64,000 nt of DNA from Palsa-744 sp963734815 (GCA_963734815.1 CAVTIH010000001.1:62001-126000), one strand, 5' to 3'; positions 1 through 8,004 are shown, counted from the first letter of the stretch. Made by a program: numbers and translations. The notes: generated by a model not told the origin, from the letters alone.

Positions 1-1214
1 AGGTCATCGGCGGGGTGCGGCGCGGCAGGCGCCAAACCCTGTGGGGGCGCCAATCCCCGCTCCAAGCGCTCGATGCGGGCCAGCAGCGCCTTCAGCGAGC
101 CGTCGGTCTCCGGGCGCGCCGCCTTCACCAGCGCGAGCTCCAGCTGCGTGCGCGGCTCGCCGCCGGCCTTCACTGCCTCGAGCGCCCCGCCCAGCTGCTC
201 CAGCAGGCGGACGGCCGTCGCCTGCGGCACCCGCTCCGCCTGCGCCTGCAGGCGCGTGTCCGCCTCGGCCGTCAGCGACAGCTCGGCGGGCACTTCACCG
301 AGCGTGTGCACCACCAGCAGCTCGCGCGCGCGACCCTCCAGGTCGGCCGTGAACGCGCCCGCGTCCCGGCCACCCTCCGCGCAGCGCGCCACCGCCAGCA
401 GCGCCTCTCTGGCGCTCCCCTGCGCCACCGCGTCGATCGTCTCTTCCAGGAGCTGGGAGTCGGTCACCCCCAATACCGCCAGCACGTCCTCCAGCACGAT
501 CTCGGGACCGCTGTAGGTGAACAGCTGCTCGAGCGTCCCCAGCGCGTCGCGGAAGCTGCCGGTGGCCGCGCGCGCCACGGCGGCCGCCGCCTCCGGGGGG
601 ATCTCGATCCCCTCCGTTCGCGCGGCGCGGTTTACCACGCCCGCGATCTGCTCGACCGTGGGACGCTGGAAGTCGAAGCGGTGGCAGCGGTCCACCACGG
701 TCGCCGGGACCTTCTGCGCCTCCGTGGTGGCCAGCACGAACACCGTGTCGGGCGGCGGCTCCTCCAGCGTCTTCAGGAACGCGTTCCACGCCGCCTGCGA
801 GAGCATGTGCGCCTCGTCGAGGATGTACACCTTGCTGCGCCCGCTCACCGGCGCGAACGCGACGCTCTCGCGCAGCTCGCGGATGTCCTCCACGGAGTTG
901 TTGGAGGCGGCGTCCATCTCGATCACGTCGAGCGAGCGCGCGGCGGCGATCGCACGGCAGGACTCGCACTCCCCGCACGGCTCCGTGGTCGGCCCGCGCT
1001 CGCAGTTGAGGCACGCCGCGAGGATCTTTGCCATCGAGGTCTTGCCGGTGCCGCGCGAGCCCACGAACAGGTAGGCGTGGTGCACCCTCCCGCGCTCCAC
1101 CGCACCGCGTAGCGTGCGCACCACCGGCTCCTGGCCGACGACGTCGACAAACGTGCGCGGGCGGTTGCGGCGATAGAGGGACTGCTGTTGTTGCTGATTA
1201 TCGCTCTCCGGCAC
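1..1214 (-). CDS. dnaX: DNA polymerase III gamma/tau subunit (partial, N-terminal part)
   Basis: This is the clamp-loader ATPase of the replisome. Reading the minus strand from GTG at 1214 gives 404 codons open to the window edge, so the C-terminus is missing. The protein starts MPESDNQQQQQSLYRR and runs into the DnaX AAA+ domain. Visible are the RPRTFVDVVGQE segment, Walker A GSRGTGKTS, the four-cysteine zinc module (CLNCE then CGECESC), Walker B VYILDEAHML, sensor 1 LATTE and the SRC-like VVDRCHRF arginine-finger region. An in-frame TAG lies directly upstream of the GTG, which fixes the start. I see no clear ribosome binding site, so the message may be leaderless. The gene is divergent from the membrane protein at 1272, and the SRP RNA lies nearby, a common bacterial arrangement. 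Confidence 0.95.
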   Translation of the reverse strand, partial: MPESDNQQQQQSLYRRNRPRTFVDVVGQEPVVRTLRGAVERGRVHHAYLFVGSRGTGKTSMAKILAACLNCERGPTTEPCGECESCRAIAAARSLDVIEMDAASNNSVEDIRELRESVAFAPVSGRSKVYILDEAHMLSQAAWNAFLKTLEEPPPDTVFVLATTEAQKVPATVVDRCHRFDFQRPTVEQIAGVVNRAARTEGIEIPPEAAAAVARAATGSFRDALGTLEQLFTYSGPEIVLEDVLAVLGVTDSQLLEETIDAVAQGSAREALLAVARCAEGGRDAGAFTADLEGRARELLVVHTLGEVPAELSLTAEADTRLQAQAERVPQATAVRLLEQLGGALEAVKAGGEPRTQLELALVKAARPETDGSLKALLARIERLERGLAPPQGLAPAAPHPADD

Positions 1215-1271
1215 CTAAGGACTGAGTCTATCCGGGGTCGCTCGTGGCGCTCAGCGGCTAGCGTGCGCACC

Positions 1272-2822
1272 GTGGCGTCCCCCACTAAAAAGCTTTCAAA
1301 CTCCCCAACCACATCTCGGGCGACCGAGGACACTCCCCGCGGAACTGCTGAAGGCGATGCGTGGCGTGGGCGCACGGATACCCGCCGGCTTTCCACCCGC
1401 CTCGCCACACCCCTGGCGATCGCGGCAGGGGCCGTGCTGCTGCGGATCGCAAGCGGCGTCGGGTTTGCCAACTACGACACGCTCTACGCGCTCGTGTGGG
1501 GGCAGCAGCTGACGCGCGGGGAAACCCCGCAGTACGGGATCCCGATCGCGCCGACGCCGCATCCGCTGGTGGAGGCGCTTGGGGTGGTGGCCGCTCCGCT
1601 CGGACCCCATGCCAGCGAACAGCTTGCCGTCGCCCTCGGCTTCCTCGCGCTCTCGGCGTGCGGGTGGGCTGTGTACCGGTTGGGCGCCCTGTGGTTCAAC
1701 CGCCCCGCCGGCGCTGTCGCGGTGCTGATCCTGCTCACGCGCGGGCAGGTCCTCTCCTACGGGGTCCGCGCGTATGTGGACATCCCCTACCTGCTGCTGG
1801 TGTTGGGCGCGCTGATCGTCGAGACCGGCCGCCGCTGCGCGGGAGCGCCGGTGCTGGCGCTGCTGGCGCTCGCCGGGTTGCTGCGGCCGGAGGCGTGGGC
1901 GTTCTCGGGGTTGTACTGGCTGTACCTCGCGCTGCCGACCGTGCGTGTGCGCGCCGGTAGACCGGCACGCACACCCAGCCAGCTGGCGTGGCTGGCACTG
2001 CTCGTCGCGTCCGCCCCGATCGTGTGGGTGGCAAGCGACTGGCTGGTGACTGGGAACCCACTGTGGTCGCTAACCAACACCCGACACACCGCCGAAACGC
2101 TGCACCGCGAGACGGGGATCGGCAAGGTGCCCGAGTACATCCCGCGGCGGATCGGAGAGATCCTCGGGCCGTTCGTGCTCGTCGCGGCCGCGCTCGGCGG
2201 GGTACTGGCGCTGGCGTGGCTGCGCGTCCGCGCCCTCCCCGGCGCGCTCGCGGGCGTGGTGGCGGTGGGAGTGTTCGCCGCCTTCGCGAGCGTCGGGCTG
2301 CCGATCGACACTCGCTATGCCTTCCTCGCCGCGGCGATTCTGTGCGTCTTTGCCGGCGCAGCCGTGTGCGGTTGGATGGAGCTGCCGCGCGGCGACCCCC
2401 GCCGGCGTTGGTGGATGGCGGCGGCGGCCGTGTCGGTGGTGGCGCTGGTGGCGTCGATCCCCTCCCAGTACCGCGCCAACCACCACGAACTGAACGAACT
2501 GACCCGCCAGCAGCGCATTCAGAACGAACTGACCGCGCTCGTGCGCGCGGACGCGATTACGACCCGCTGCGAGCCGATTGGCGTGACCAACCACGCGCCG
2601 ATCCCGCTGTTGGCGCTATGGCTGGAAACTCCCCCGAACCAGATCGCCAACCTCCAGATGCAGCAGATCGCGCACGGCACATTCGTGGACCCCGCGGACG
2701 CAGAAGTCCAGAAACACTACATCCTCGACCCCAACGACCCTCACCAGCCGGTCGCGGTGCCCACCGGCTTCACGGTGACCCACACCAACCGCTCGTGGCG
2801 GATCCTCCGGCATTGCCGGTAG
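1272..2822 (+). CDS. Polytopic membrane protein, GT-C glycosyltransferase-like
   Basis: A protein of about 516 residues. A hydrophilic N-terminus of about 42 residues is followed by roughly ten hydrophobic membrane segments and a C-terminal soluble part of about 90 residues. Near the first membrane segment it has FANYDTLYALVWGQQLTRG. An acidic residue (here about D69) in that first loop is typical of GT-C enzymes, which use polyprenyl-phosphate sugars at the outer membrane face. The sugar and acceptor cannot be told. The frame is open upstream to 1188, inside dnaX; I prefer GTG 1272 because it avoids that overlap, but no ribosome binding site decides it. The stop codon is directly followed by the 3' end of the SRP RNA gene on the other strand. 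Confidence 0.7.
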   Translation: MASPTKKLSNSPTTSRATEDTPRGTAEGDAWRGRTDTRRLSTRLATPLAIAAGAVLLRIASGVGFANYDTLYALVWGQQLTRGETPQYGIPIAPTPHPLVEALGVVAAPLGPHASEQLAVALGFLALSACGWAVYRLGALWFNRPAGAVAVLILLTRGQVLSYGVRAYVDIPYLLLVLGALIVETGRRCAGAPVLALLALAGLLRPEAWAFSGLYWLYLALPTVRVRAGRPARTPSQLAWLALLVASAPIVWVASDWLVTGNPLWSLTNTRHTAETLHRETGIGKVPEYIPRRIGEILGPFVLVAAALGGVLALAWLRVRALPGALAGVVAVGVFAAFASVGLPIDTRYAFLAAAILCVFAGAAVCGWMELPRGDPRRRWWMAAAAVSVVALVASIPSQYRANHHELNELTRQQRIQNELTALVRADAITTRCEPIGVTNHAPIPLLALWLETPPNQIANLQMQQIAHGTFVDPADAEVQKHYILDPNDPHQPVAVPTGFTVTHTNRSWRILRHCR

Positions 2823-3098
2823 TGGACCGTGCACCCCCCGTCGAAGCTCCACAGCCGATCGCCGATCGCCGCTCGCGACTCCGGATCGGGAACGCCCGCT
2901 GCGCCTGCCGGGGATCGCTTAAGGCTGCTTCCTTCCGGACCTGACCTGGTTCACAAGCCGACACCGCGCGGGACCCGAGCCATCGACGCCCCGAACGGCG
3001 GAGCAACCGGGAGCGAATACCCCTCGGGGAGGAATTCAGCCCCGCTAGAGCGGATTGCGGGTGCAGGGCACCGCTACCTCCCCGCCTAGCACGGTCCG
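2823..3098 (-). ncRNA. ffs: Signal recognition particle RNA, large bacterial type with Alu domain
   Basis: On the minus strand the region contains the SRP domain IV hairpin (CAGGTCAGGTCCGGAAGG then AAGCAGCC, about 2929-2956), which binds Ffh. Upstream, near the 5' end, is the Alu-domain signature (GTGCTAGGCGGGGAGGTAGC, then CCGCTCTAGCGGGGC and GAATTCCTCC, about 3003-3092). The ends pair: GGACCGTGC at 3089-3097 is complementary to GCACGGTCC at 2824-2832, closing a molecule of about 274 nt. This is the form found in Bacillus and many Gram-positives, not the short E. coli 4.5S form. It guides co-translational membrane targeting with Ffh and FtsY. Confidence 0.95.
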
Positions 3099-3241
3099 CT
3101 GTTGATCCTAGCGCGCGGCGGGGTTCGACGAGAGTCCCGTCCGAAGGGTGGGTGGGGGCACCCACCCACCCGCGGCGCTCGGGCAACTCCAAGTGTGGTG
3201 CCCCACAAATGTGTCGCGTTCCGTTAGGCTGCTCAACCGTG

Positions 3242-3849
3242 ATGAACCTTTCCAAACCCAACTCCCCCCGCCGCAGCCGCGGCTTTGCCCCCCGTGGACG
3301 CCTCGACCTGCCCCCGCGCTTCGGGATTGCCATCGCAACTCTCGGGGCGGCGGCGCTGATCGCCGGCTGCGGGTCGAGCGGCTCCAGCACGATCGGGGTC
3401 GGCAACGAGTCCACCGCGGCTAACGCCGTCGTCGAAAAGACCCCGGTGTCCACCACCGGCACAACGCCCACCAGCGGCCCGCTCGCCACCGAGCCGACGA
3501 TCACGCCACCCAAGGGCCCTGCTCCGACGAAGCTGGTGACCAAGGAAATCGTCCCGGGCACCGGCGCCGAAGCGAAGGCCGGGGAGTCCGTCACGGTCAA
3601 CTATGTCGGTGCGCTGTACAGCAACGGGAAGGTGTTCAACGCCTCGTGGGAAACGAAAGAACCCTTCACCTTCACGCTCGGCGAGGGCCAGGTCATCAAG
3701 GGCTGGGACCAGGGCGTGGTCGGCATGCGCGTGGGTGGCCGGCGCGAACTGATCATTCCGGCCGAACTCGCCTACGGCAAGGCCGGCCGACCCCCAAGAT
3801 CCCGGCGAACTCGCCGTTGATCTTCATCGTCGACCTGCTGTCCGTATAA
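3242..3849 (+). CDS. FKBP-type peptidyl-prolyl isomerase lipoprotein with apparent frameshift near the C-terminus
   Basis: The ATG at 3242 opens an exported lipoprotein: a basic N-region, a hydrophobic core and the lipobox LIAGC with the modified cysteine at about residue 43, then a Thr/Pro-rich linker. The FKBP domain follows (VTVNYVGALYSNGKVFNASW, FTLGEGQVIKGWDQGVVGMR, GGRRELIIPAELAYGK). As written the frame then runs into RPPRSRRTRR and stops at 3820. The next frame carries the expected ending KIPANSPLIFIVDLLSV with a stop at 3849. One extra C in the C-run at 3791-3795 would rejoin them as GRPPKIPANSPL. This is either a sequencing error or a real truncation that removes the last beta strand. 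Proteins of this family assist folding outside the membrane. Confidence 0.85.
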
Positions 3850-3920
3850 ACACCGGAGCGACGACGACCTCCCGGCACGCGCGCCTGGCCGCGGCGGCGC
3901 TCGCAAGCTTCGCCGCCGCG

Positions 3921-4520
3921 GTGGTGGCGGGCTGCGCTGGCTCTCGCCCGCGGCCGGCCGCGCTGCGCGTGGAGCGCGCGGACTTCGTGCGGCTGGCGCA
4001 CACCCTGCACCAACTCCATACCCCCGTGGCCGCCGAGGTCGCCGCGGCGCACGTTCCGTGGCCGTCGCTCGCCGGCGGGTTCCCCCGCGCCGTCGCCCCG
4101 GCACTGCGCGTGGAGGTGGCCGCGGTGGAGCGCCGCGCCGCGGCGCTCACGCTTCCCGCGGAAGTGACCACCGAAGGCAGCGTCACCGGACCCGCCGCGG
4201 AGCTGGCTGGCATGCTCAAGACCTACGTACGCCTCACCCAGCGCGGGTGGCAGTACCTCGCGGTGGCGCTCGGCGCGGGGCCTGGAAGCACGGCGACGTT
4301 TCTGCGCACCAATGCGCCGCTCTACATCTACTGCGTGTACGACGGGCACTACGACCTGTCGCTGATTGGCAAGGCGGTGCAGAGCGCCTATCGCGAGCTC
4401 GGAGGCCCATCCGCGTTCGGCGCTTCGCTGACGTCGAGCCAGGTCGAAGCGCTGGCGCGTGCCTATTCGATCGCCGCCGCACGCCTGGCGCCGCATCCGG
4501 GGCCCGGCGTGGCGGTGTAG
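3921..4520 (+). CDS. Putative lipoprotein of unknown function
   Basis: From GTG 3921 the protein is about 199 residues, starting MVAGCAGSRPRP. I recognise no family. VAGC is a lipobox, and the codons just upstream (3885-3920, giving LAAAALASFAAA) read as a signal-peptide hydrophobic core in the same frame. The real start therefore lies upstream of 3921, but no ATG, GTG or TTG exists in frame after the preceding gene ends. A GGAG at 3855-3858 is followed by ACG codons at 3861 and 3864, so a non-standard or mutated start is possible. The mature part is Ala-rich and mostly helical, with a central CVYDGHYDLSLIGKAVQSAYRELG segment. It lies just after the FKBP lipoprotein and may be co-transcribed with it. 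Confidence 0.6.
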   Translation: MVAGCAGSRPRPAALRVERADFVRLAHTLHQLHTPVAAEVAAAHVPWPSLAGGFPRAVAPALRVEVAAVERRAAALTLPAEVTTEGSVTGPAAELAGMLKTYVRLTQRGWQYLAVALGAGPGSTATFLRTNAPLYIYCVYDGHYDLSLIGKAVQSAYRELGGPSAFGASLTSSQVEALARAYSIAAARLAPHPGPGVAV

Positions 4521-4558
4521 GGCGCCGCCCCTGCCATCCACTGTGCTTGCTCGCGGTC

Positions 4559-4740
4559 GTGGAGGTGGTTCAGGCCCCGCGGAAGGTCCCCACCTTCCAT
4601 GTATTCGCCTCGGAGTGGTTCGAGCGCCAGAAGGTCGAGGGCGGCCGCCGCGGCGGTGGACTCACCGACGCCGGGAAGGCCGATCTGGAGTGGCGGCTCT
4701 CGAACCATCTTCTGCCCGTGTTCGCGTCCCGGCGGCGAGC
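4559..4740 (+). pseudogene. Remnant of a tyrosine integrase, core-binding domain
   Basis: The frame from 4559 reads VEVVQAPRKVPTFHVFASEW, then FERQKVEGG, GLTDAGKADLEWRLSNHLLP and VFA. This resembles the SAM-like core-binding domain of phage-type integrases (aromatic residues, then TxxDYxWRLxxHLLPxF). The similarity ends at about 4728. There is no catalytic domain and no plausible start, so it is a scrap. A downstream segment in another frame ends in INPRVRVAPLGN at 4826; I cannot link it with confidence. It marks an old mobile-element visit upstream of the two paralogous secreted-protein genes. Confidence 0.5.
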
Positions 4741-4857
4741 CCGAGCGGCTCAAGGTGCTTGTGGAGGGGCGTGGCTACTCGTCGGCTATCAACCCGCGAG
4801 TGCGTGTCGCGCCCCTGGGCAACTGACGTGAGACTGCGGAGATCTCGGACAACCTCC

Positions 4858-4894
4858 TTGACATTTTAGCATGGTGCTAGTTATACTAGCTCCA
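4858..4894 (+). promoter_or_regulatory. Strong promoter with overlapping palindromic operator
   Basis: TTGACA (4858-4863) and TATACT (4882-4887) with an 18-bp spacer form a near-consensus sigma-70-type promoter. The -10 is embedded in a perfect inverted repeat GCTAGT-TAT-ACTAGC (4876-4890). The 27-bp block 4868-4894 matches 6392-6418 at 22 of 27 positions by eye. The natural candidate binder is the GntR protein encoded at 6049-6396, which would repress by covering the -10. An AGGAGG-type ribosome binding site follows at about 4910-4915 for the gene at 4920. Confidence 0.75.
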
Positions 4895-4919
4895 TTGCAA
4901 TCAACTCAAGGAGGCAGCA

Positions 4920-5984
4920 ATGGCTATCTGGCCTGGCACGAAGAGGTCTCGGCTTGCAGCTGTCGTCGCGGCGGCCATGCTCGTTGTTGGCGTCCCGTGG
5001 GGGCTCACCGGTGTCGCGCAAGCCCGTGTCGCACATCGTGGCCGGTCGCACGCCGCTGCAGGTCGACATCGGTCACACAGGCCGCATCGCCACCCTGTGC
5101 ACGCCGGCACGGCAGGGTCGTTCGCTTCCCCGGCGTTCAACGTCAGTCTCTCGCCGACCTTCGAAGTCGGGCAAGCGGGCTGGAACGTCGTGGTCGATGA
5201 GAACGGCACCTTCGGGGGCAGCACCGGCATTGGCGTCATCCATCCATCGACACCGTTCGTCAGCGTCTCTGGCAACTCCAAGGGGGGTTCACACGAAGCG
5301 ACGACGGTCGCAGTGACGCTTCCCGAAGTGACGGCTGTGTTGGTCGAAGGCAACGTGCGTGTCCCCACCGAAGCGCTCCCAGGTCTCCCCTTCGGTTTGC
5401 GAGCAGCGCGTGTGGTGACGCCTTACGAAGAACCTTCAGGCTTCCCAGGTTCGCTAGCGAGCCATCCGCTCATCAAGCCCATGGTGGCACTTGGTGGGAA
5501 CGGCGAACCGATCCCGCAAGCGACCTCGCGGGAAACCCGGGAAACCCCGTTTCAGGGCACGGTGCACAAGTGGAGCTATCCGAGCGGGCCGCCGCAGGGA
5601 TCCTGCGAGCTGCATGCCGGCGGCGAAGCCGGGGTGACCGCCGAGAGCGGGGCGGTTCTCAGCGACATCCGGCCCTACCCCGGGCACATATTCGCCGACG
5701 CGTTCCTGCCGTGCGGCTCGACGTTGTACTCGCTCGACGGTCATCAACTGCGGGCGTATGTGCTGCTCGACGCCGCGAATCCCGGCAGGCTCCCGGCTGT
5801 GATCCCGGGCCTGGTGCCCGTGCCTGGCGCACCCGGCATCTACAGCGGGAACAGCGGCTTCTACGGTGGCCCGACCGCGCTCACGGCGCGGCGCTCGGGC
5901 GACGCCTGGCTGGCGGTCGATGGCGCCGGCAGCCCCGAACGGATGCAGCTGCTGGAAGATCTCTCCGCCACGATCGAACTGTAG
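4920..5984 (+). CDS. Secreted protein, paralog 1 of a GntR-controlled pair
   Basis: A 354-residue protein with a clear Sec signal peptide (KRSRLAAVVAAAMLVVGVPW, then cleavage near AQA-RVA), a His/Arg-rich stretch at about residues 37-60, and a globular domain from about residue 68 to the end. ATG 4920 has an ideal AAGGAGG ribosome binding site. No family is recognised. The globular part aligns over its whole length with the protein at 6419: FNVSLSPTFEVGQAGW against FNIRLAPVLEVGRAGW, VPTEALPGLPFGLRAARVVT against VPTVPLPGLPYGYRAARILT, GSCELHA against GSCGLRA, and FLPCGSTLYSL against FLPCVSVEYHL. Two conserved cysteines (in GSC and LPC) could form a disulfide. Both genes share an operator, so a common signal and a cell-surface role are likely. 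Confidence 0.75.
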   Translation: MAIWPGTKRSRLAAVVAAAMLVVGVPWGLTGVAQARVAHRGRSHAAAGRHRSHRPHRHPVHAGTAGSFASPAFNVSLSPTFEVGQAGWNVVVDENGTFGGSTGIGVIHPSTPFVSVSGNSKGGSHEATTVAVTLPEVTAVLVEGNVRVPTEALPGLPFGLRAARVVTPYEEPSGFPGSLASHPLIKPMVALGGNGEPIPQATSRETRETPFQGTVHKWSYPSGPPQGSCELHAGGEAGVTAESGAVLSDIRPYPGHIFADAFLPCGSTLYSLDGHQLRAYVLLDAANPGRLPAVIPGLVPVPGAPGIYSGNSGFYGGPTALTARRSGDAWLAVDGAGSPERMQLLEDLSATIEL

Positions 5985-6048
5985 GGCCGTGGCGCGGCAC
6001 ACGCCGCGGCGCCCAGCTGGCCGGGCGCTGCCTGACGCTCAGTTCGAG

Positions 6049-6396
6049 TCAGGGCAGCGCCTGGATGATCTCCAGGAGCTCCTCGCGTTGGTAGCCGTTG
6101 TGTCGAGCGAGCTCGAGGAGCTCCCTGGCACGGGCGAGCACGGCACTACGCTCGGGGCTGCCGGCCACACGTACGCCGTGGCCACGGCGGAACTCGAGCA
6201 GGCCTTCGTCGCGTAGCTGACGAAGCGCGCGCAGCACAGTGTTCGTGTTGACATCGAGCACCGCGGCCATATCGCGCGCCGGCGGCAACCGCTCGCCGGG
6301 CTTCGCCTCGCCTTCGGCTATCGCGCGGCGCAGCTCGCCTGCCACCTGCTCGTGCAACGGCGTCGGTTCGGCACGATTGACCTCGAGGTGGAGCAT
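6049..6396 (-). CDS. GntR-family transcriptional regulator, YtrA subfamily
   Basis: A 115-residue protein with an N-terminal winged helix-turn-helix (LHEQVAGELRRAIAEG, PGERLPPARDMAAVLDVNTN, TVLRALRQLRDEGLLEFRRG, HGVRV) and a short helical tail, as in the YtrA subgroup, which has only a small dimerisation domain. YtrA proteins usually sit with ABC-transporter genes and act as repressors. Here no transporter is present; the neighbours are two paralogous exported proteins. Its start codon at 6394-6396 lies inside the conserved operator block 6392-6418. Reading toward this gene, a TAACAT hexamer ends 7 bases before the ATG, which suggests a leaderless, autoregulated message. Confidence 0.9.
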   Translation of the reverse strand: MLHLEVNRAEPTPLHEQVAGELRRAIAEGEAKPGERLPPARDMAAVLDVNTNTVLRALRQLRDEGLLEFRRGHGVRVAGSPERSAVLARARELLELARHNGYQREELLEIIQALP

Positions 6397-6418
6397 AGTG
6401 CTAATGTTACTAGCTTCA
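6392..6418. promoter_or_regulatory. Second copy of the shared operator, between divergent gntR and paralog 2
   Basis: The half-sites GCTAAT (6400-6405) and ACTAGC (6409-6414) flank GTT, a near copy of the palindrome at 4876-4890. The block overlaps the gntR start codon on one side and ends directly at the ATG of the gene at 6419 on the other. On the plus strand GTTACT (6406-6411) could act as a -10 for a leaderless message. One binding event could thus control both directions. Confidence 0.7.
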
Positions 6419-7825
6419 ATGCCCGCGGTCCAGGATAGGCCTCGACAGGCTTCAGCGCCCCTCCAAAAGGCGTCGGCTGCTGACCCGCCCGAGCGTGAAC
6501 TTCTCTACGCCCCCTGGCCCGATCCTCAGCAGGGCGTGATCGAAGAGGCACGCCGGCGCCAGCGGCGCCGCCGCAGGCGCCTTGCGATCGCCGCGGTCAT
6601 TGCCGTGTCACCGATCGCTGTGGTGGGGGCGCTAATCGGAGGCTCCCAGGCCAACCCCGCGCACCCAGGCCCTGCCGCTCGCGGCTCCGCCGCGAGCGGC
6701 AGGGCTGCCAGTGCGATGGCCTTCAACATCAGGCTTGCCCCCGTGCTCGAAGTGGGCCGGGCAGGGTGGCAGGTCTTCTACGAAGAAGGAGGCGCGCAGG
6801 TCGCCGGCGGTGCCACAGGGACCGCCGTCAGCTCAGATGCCTATCTCTCCGACGAGGGCGGCAGTCGTGGCGGCTCGCCTCTCTGGACCACCAGGATCGT
6901 CACAACCCCCAACGTGGCCTCGATCCTGACCGAAGGGAGAACCCGCGTACCGACGGTCCCGCTACCCGGGCTTCCATACGGATACCGGGCAGCTCGCATC
7001 CTCACGCCGATCAAAAGCACGGAAACCCCCGTCGAGCCGGATGGCGATCCCAGACCAGGCGGCAGGGGCCCCCGCTCGCTTGTGGCACTCGACGCCGAGG
7101 GTCAACCCATTGGCTCCAAGCCGCAGCGCGAGACGCCCGCGCAGGCGATGGTGCGCTCCTGGGACTACCCCGGGCGAACGCCGGAAGGCTCCTGCGGGTT
7201 GCGCGCGAGTCCCATGCCCGGGCTCACCGCGCAAGGCGGGCGGGTCGCAACCGCCATCCGGCCCTACACCGCCAGCGGCGGCGGCCAGCAGATCGTCGGG
7301 CATGCCTTCCTACCCTGCGTATCGGTCGAATACCACCTCCAGGACACGCCGCTGCGGGCACTGATCCTGCTCGATGCGGCCCATCCCTCCGCCCGCGCGG
7401 CCATGCTGCCTGACTTCAACCCAGTGAGCGGCACGCCTGGATTTTTCGATCAGGGCGGCCTGACGGCGAAGCGAGAGGGCAACACATGGCTGATCGTCGC
7501 ACAGGGAAGCGGGGTTGCTCAGCGGGTCGAGCTTCTACGCCACCTCACCGCGCTTGTCAAGCTCGACTCCTTCGTACCAGCGTCGTCAGGCGTCGCCTCA
7601 GAGCCGCCTACGAGCCGCCGGCCACCCGGCTCGTCAAGCGCCTTTAGCACCAATATTGTTGACTTTAGTGTCCGATGGACTTCGACCTGTTCTCTTGCAA
7701 CCCCTTCCGAGTCCGTCGGCTCCGATCTTCGGCATGGGACCACGGTAGTTTGTCCTCCGCCGACTCTAGACACCCTGCTCGACGTCAGATGCATCGGTTC
7801 TTGCCCGGGCAGGGAGGGCGTATGA
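6419..7825 (+). CDS. Membrane-anchored exported protein, paralog 2 of the GntR-controlled pair
   Basis: ATG 6419 directly follows the operator. The 468-residue protein has a cytoplasmic N-terminus of about 50 residues, a run of arginines, one membrane segment (LAIAAVIAVSPIAVVGALIG, about residues 58-77), then a domain homologous to the protein at 4920, including the PLPGLPYGYRAARILTP and HAFLPC motifs. The homology ends near HLTALVKL, matching the end of paralog 1. The remaining roughly 86 residues are Ser/Pro-rich, have no counterpart and run up to the tRNA-Val integration site, so they may be read-through after loss of the original stop. Function unknown; as a pair with 4920 it may form a surface complex of one secreted and one anchored partner. 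Confidence 0.75.
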   Translation: MPAVQDRPRQASAPLQKASAADPPERELLYAPWPDPQQGVIEEARRRQRRRRRRLAIAAVIAVSPIAVVGALIGGSQANPAHPGPAARGSAASGRAASAMAFNIRLAPVLEVGRAGWQVFYEEGGAQVAGGATGTAVSSDAYLSDEGGSRGGSPLWTTRIVTTPNVASILTEGRTRVPTVPLPGLPYGYRAARILTPIKSTETPVEPDGDPRPGGRGPRSLVALDAEGQPIGSKPQRETPAQAMVRSWDYPGRTPEGSCGLRASPMPGLTAQGGRVATAIRPYTASGGGQQIVGHAFLPCVSVEYHLQDTPLRALILLDAAHPSARAAMLPDFNPVSGTPGFFDQGGLTAKREGNTWLIVAQGSGVAQRVELLRHLTALVKLDSFVPASSGVASEPPTSRRPPGSSSAFSTNIVDFSVRWTSTCSLATPSESVGSDLRHGTTVVCPPPTLDTLLDVRCIGSCPGREGV

Positions 7826-7932
7826 GCATCGGCTCGCACATGCGAATGGGCAGCAACGGGCAGCAGCGCCCCGCGACGCCGCTCCGGTCGAGCCGGCGGG
7901 CGGCTTGAAAGCCCAATAGAATCAGGGCTCAA

Positions 7933-8004
7933 GGGCACGTAGCTCAGTGGGAGAGCGCTCGCTTCACACGCGAGAGGTCGGTGGTTCGAAACCACCCGTG
8001 CCCA
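7933..8004 (+). tRNA. tRNA-Val (anticodon CAC)
   Basis: The cloverleaf closes with GGGCACG at the 5' end and CGTGCCC before discriminator A8004. The anticodon stem CTCGC/GCGAG encloses loop TTCACAC, giving anticodon CAC, which reads GUG. The T arm contains GGTTCGAAACC and CCA is not encoded. Its 3' part from 7962 is the integration target of the elements downstream, and it remains intact because the element restores the 3' half. Confidence 0.95.
7962..8004 (+). repeat. Attachment-site core, copy 1 (tRNA-Val 3' half; left end of the larger element)
   Basis: A 43-bp block beginning CTTCACACGCGAGAG and ending CACCCGTGCCCA. It covers the anticodon loop to the 3' end of tRNA-Val. Identical 43-bp copies lie at 21570-21612 and 24049-24091. 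Flanking bases differ on both sides, so the identity stops exactly at these limits. This is the expected signature of tRNA-targeted tyrosine-integrase elements. Confidence 0.9.

Noticed and set aside
2770..3600. Minus-strand frame of 276 codons over the SRP RNA and the FKBP start
   Set aside because: It runs through a structured RNA gene and the opposite strand of a coding gene.
7519..7995. Minus-strand frame with VSNHRPLACEASALPLSYVP
   Set aside because: This sequence is the antisense translation of the tRNA-Val gene and its repeats (also near 24000 and 54700), a well-known false ORF type.
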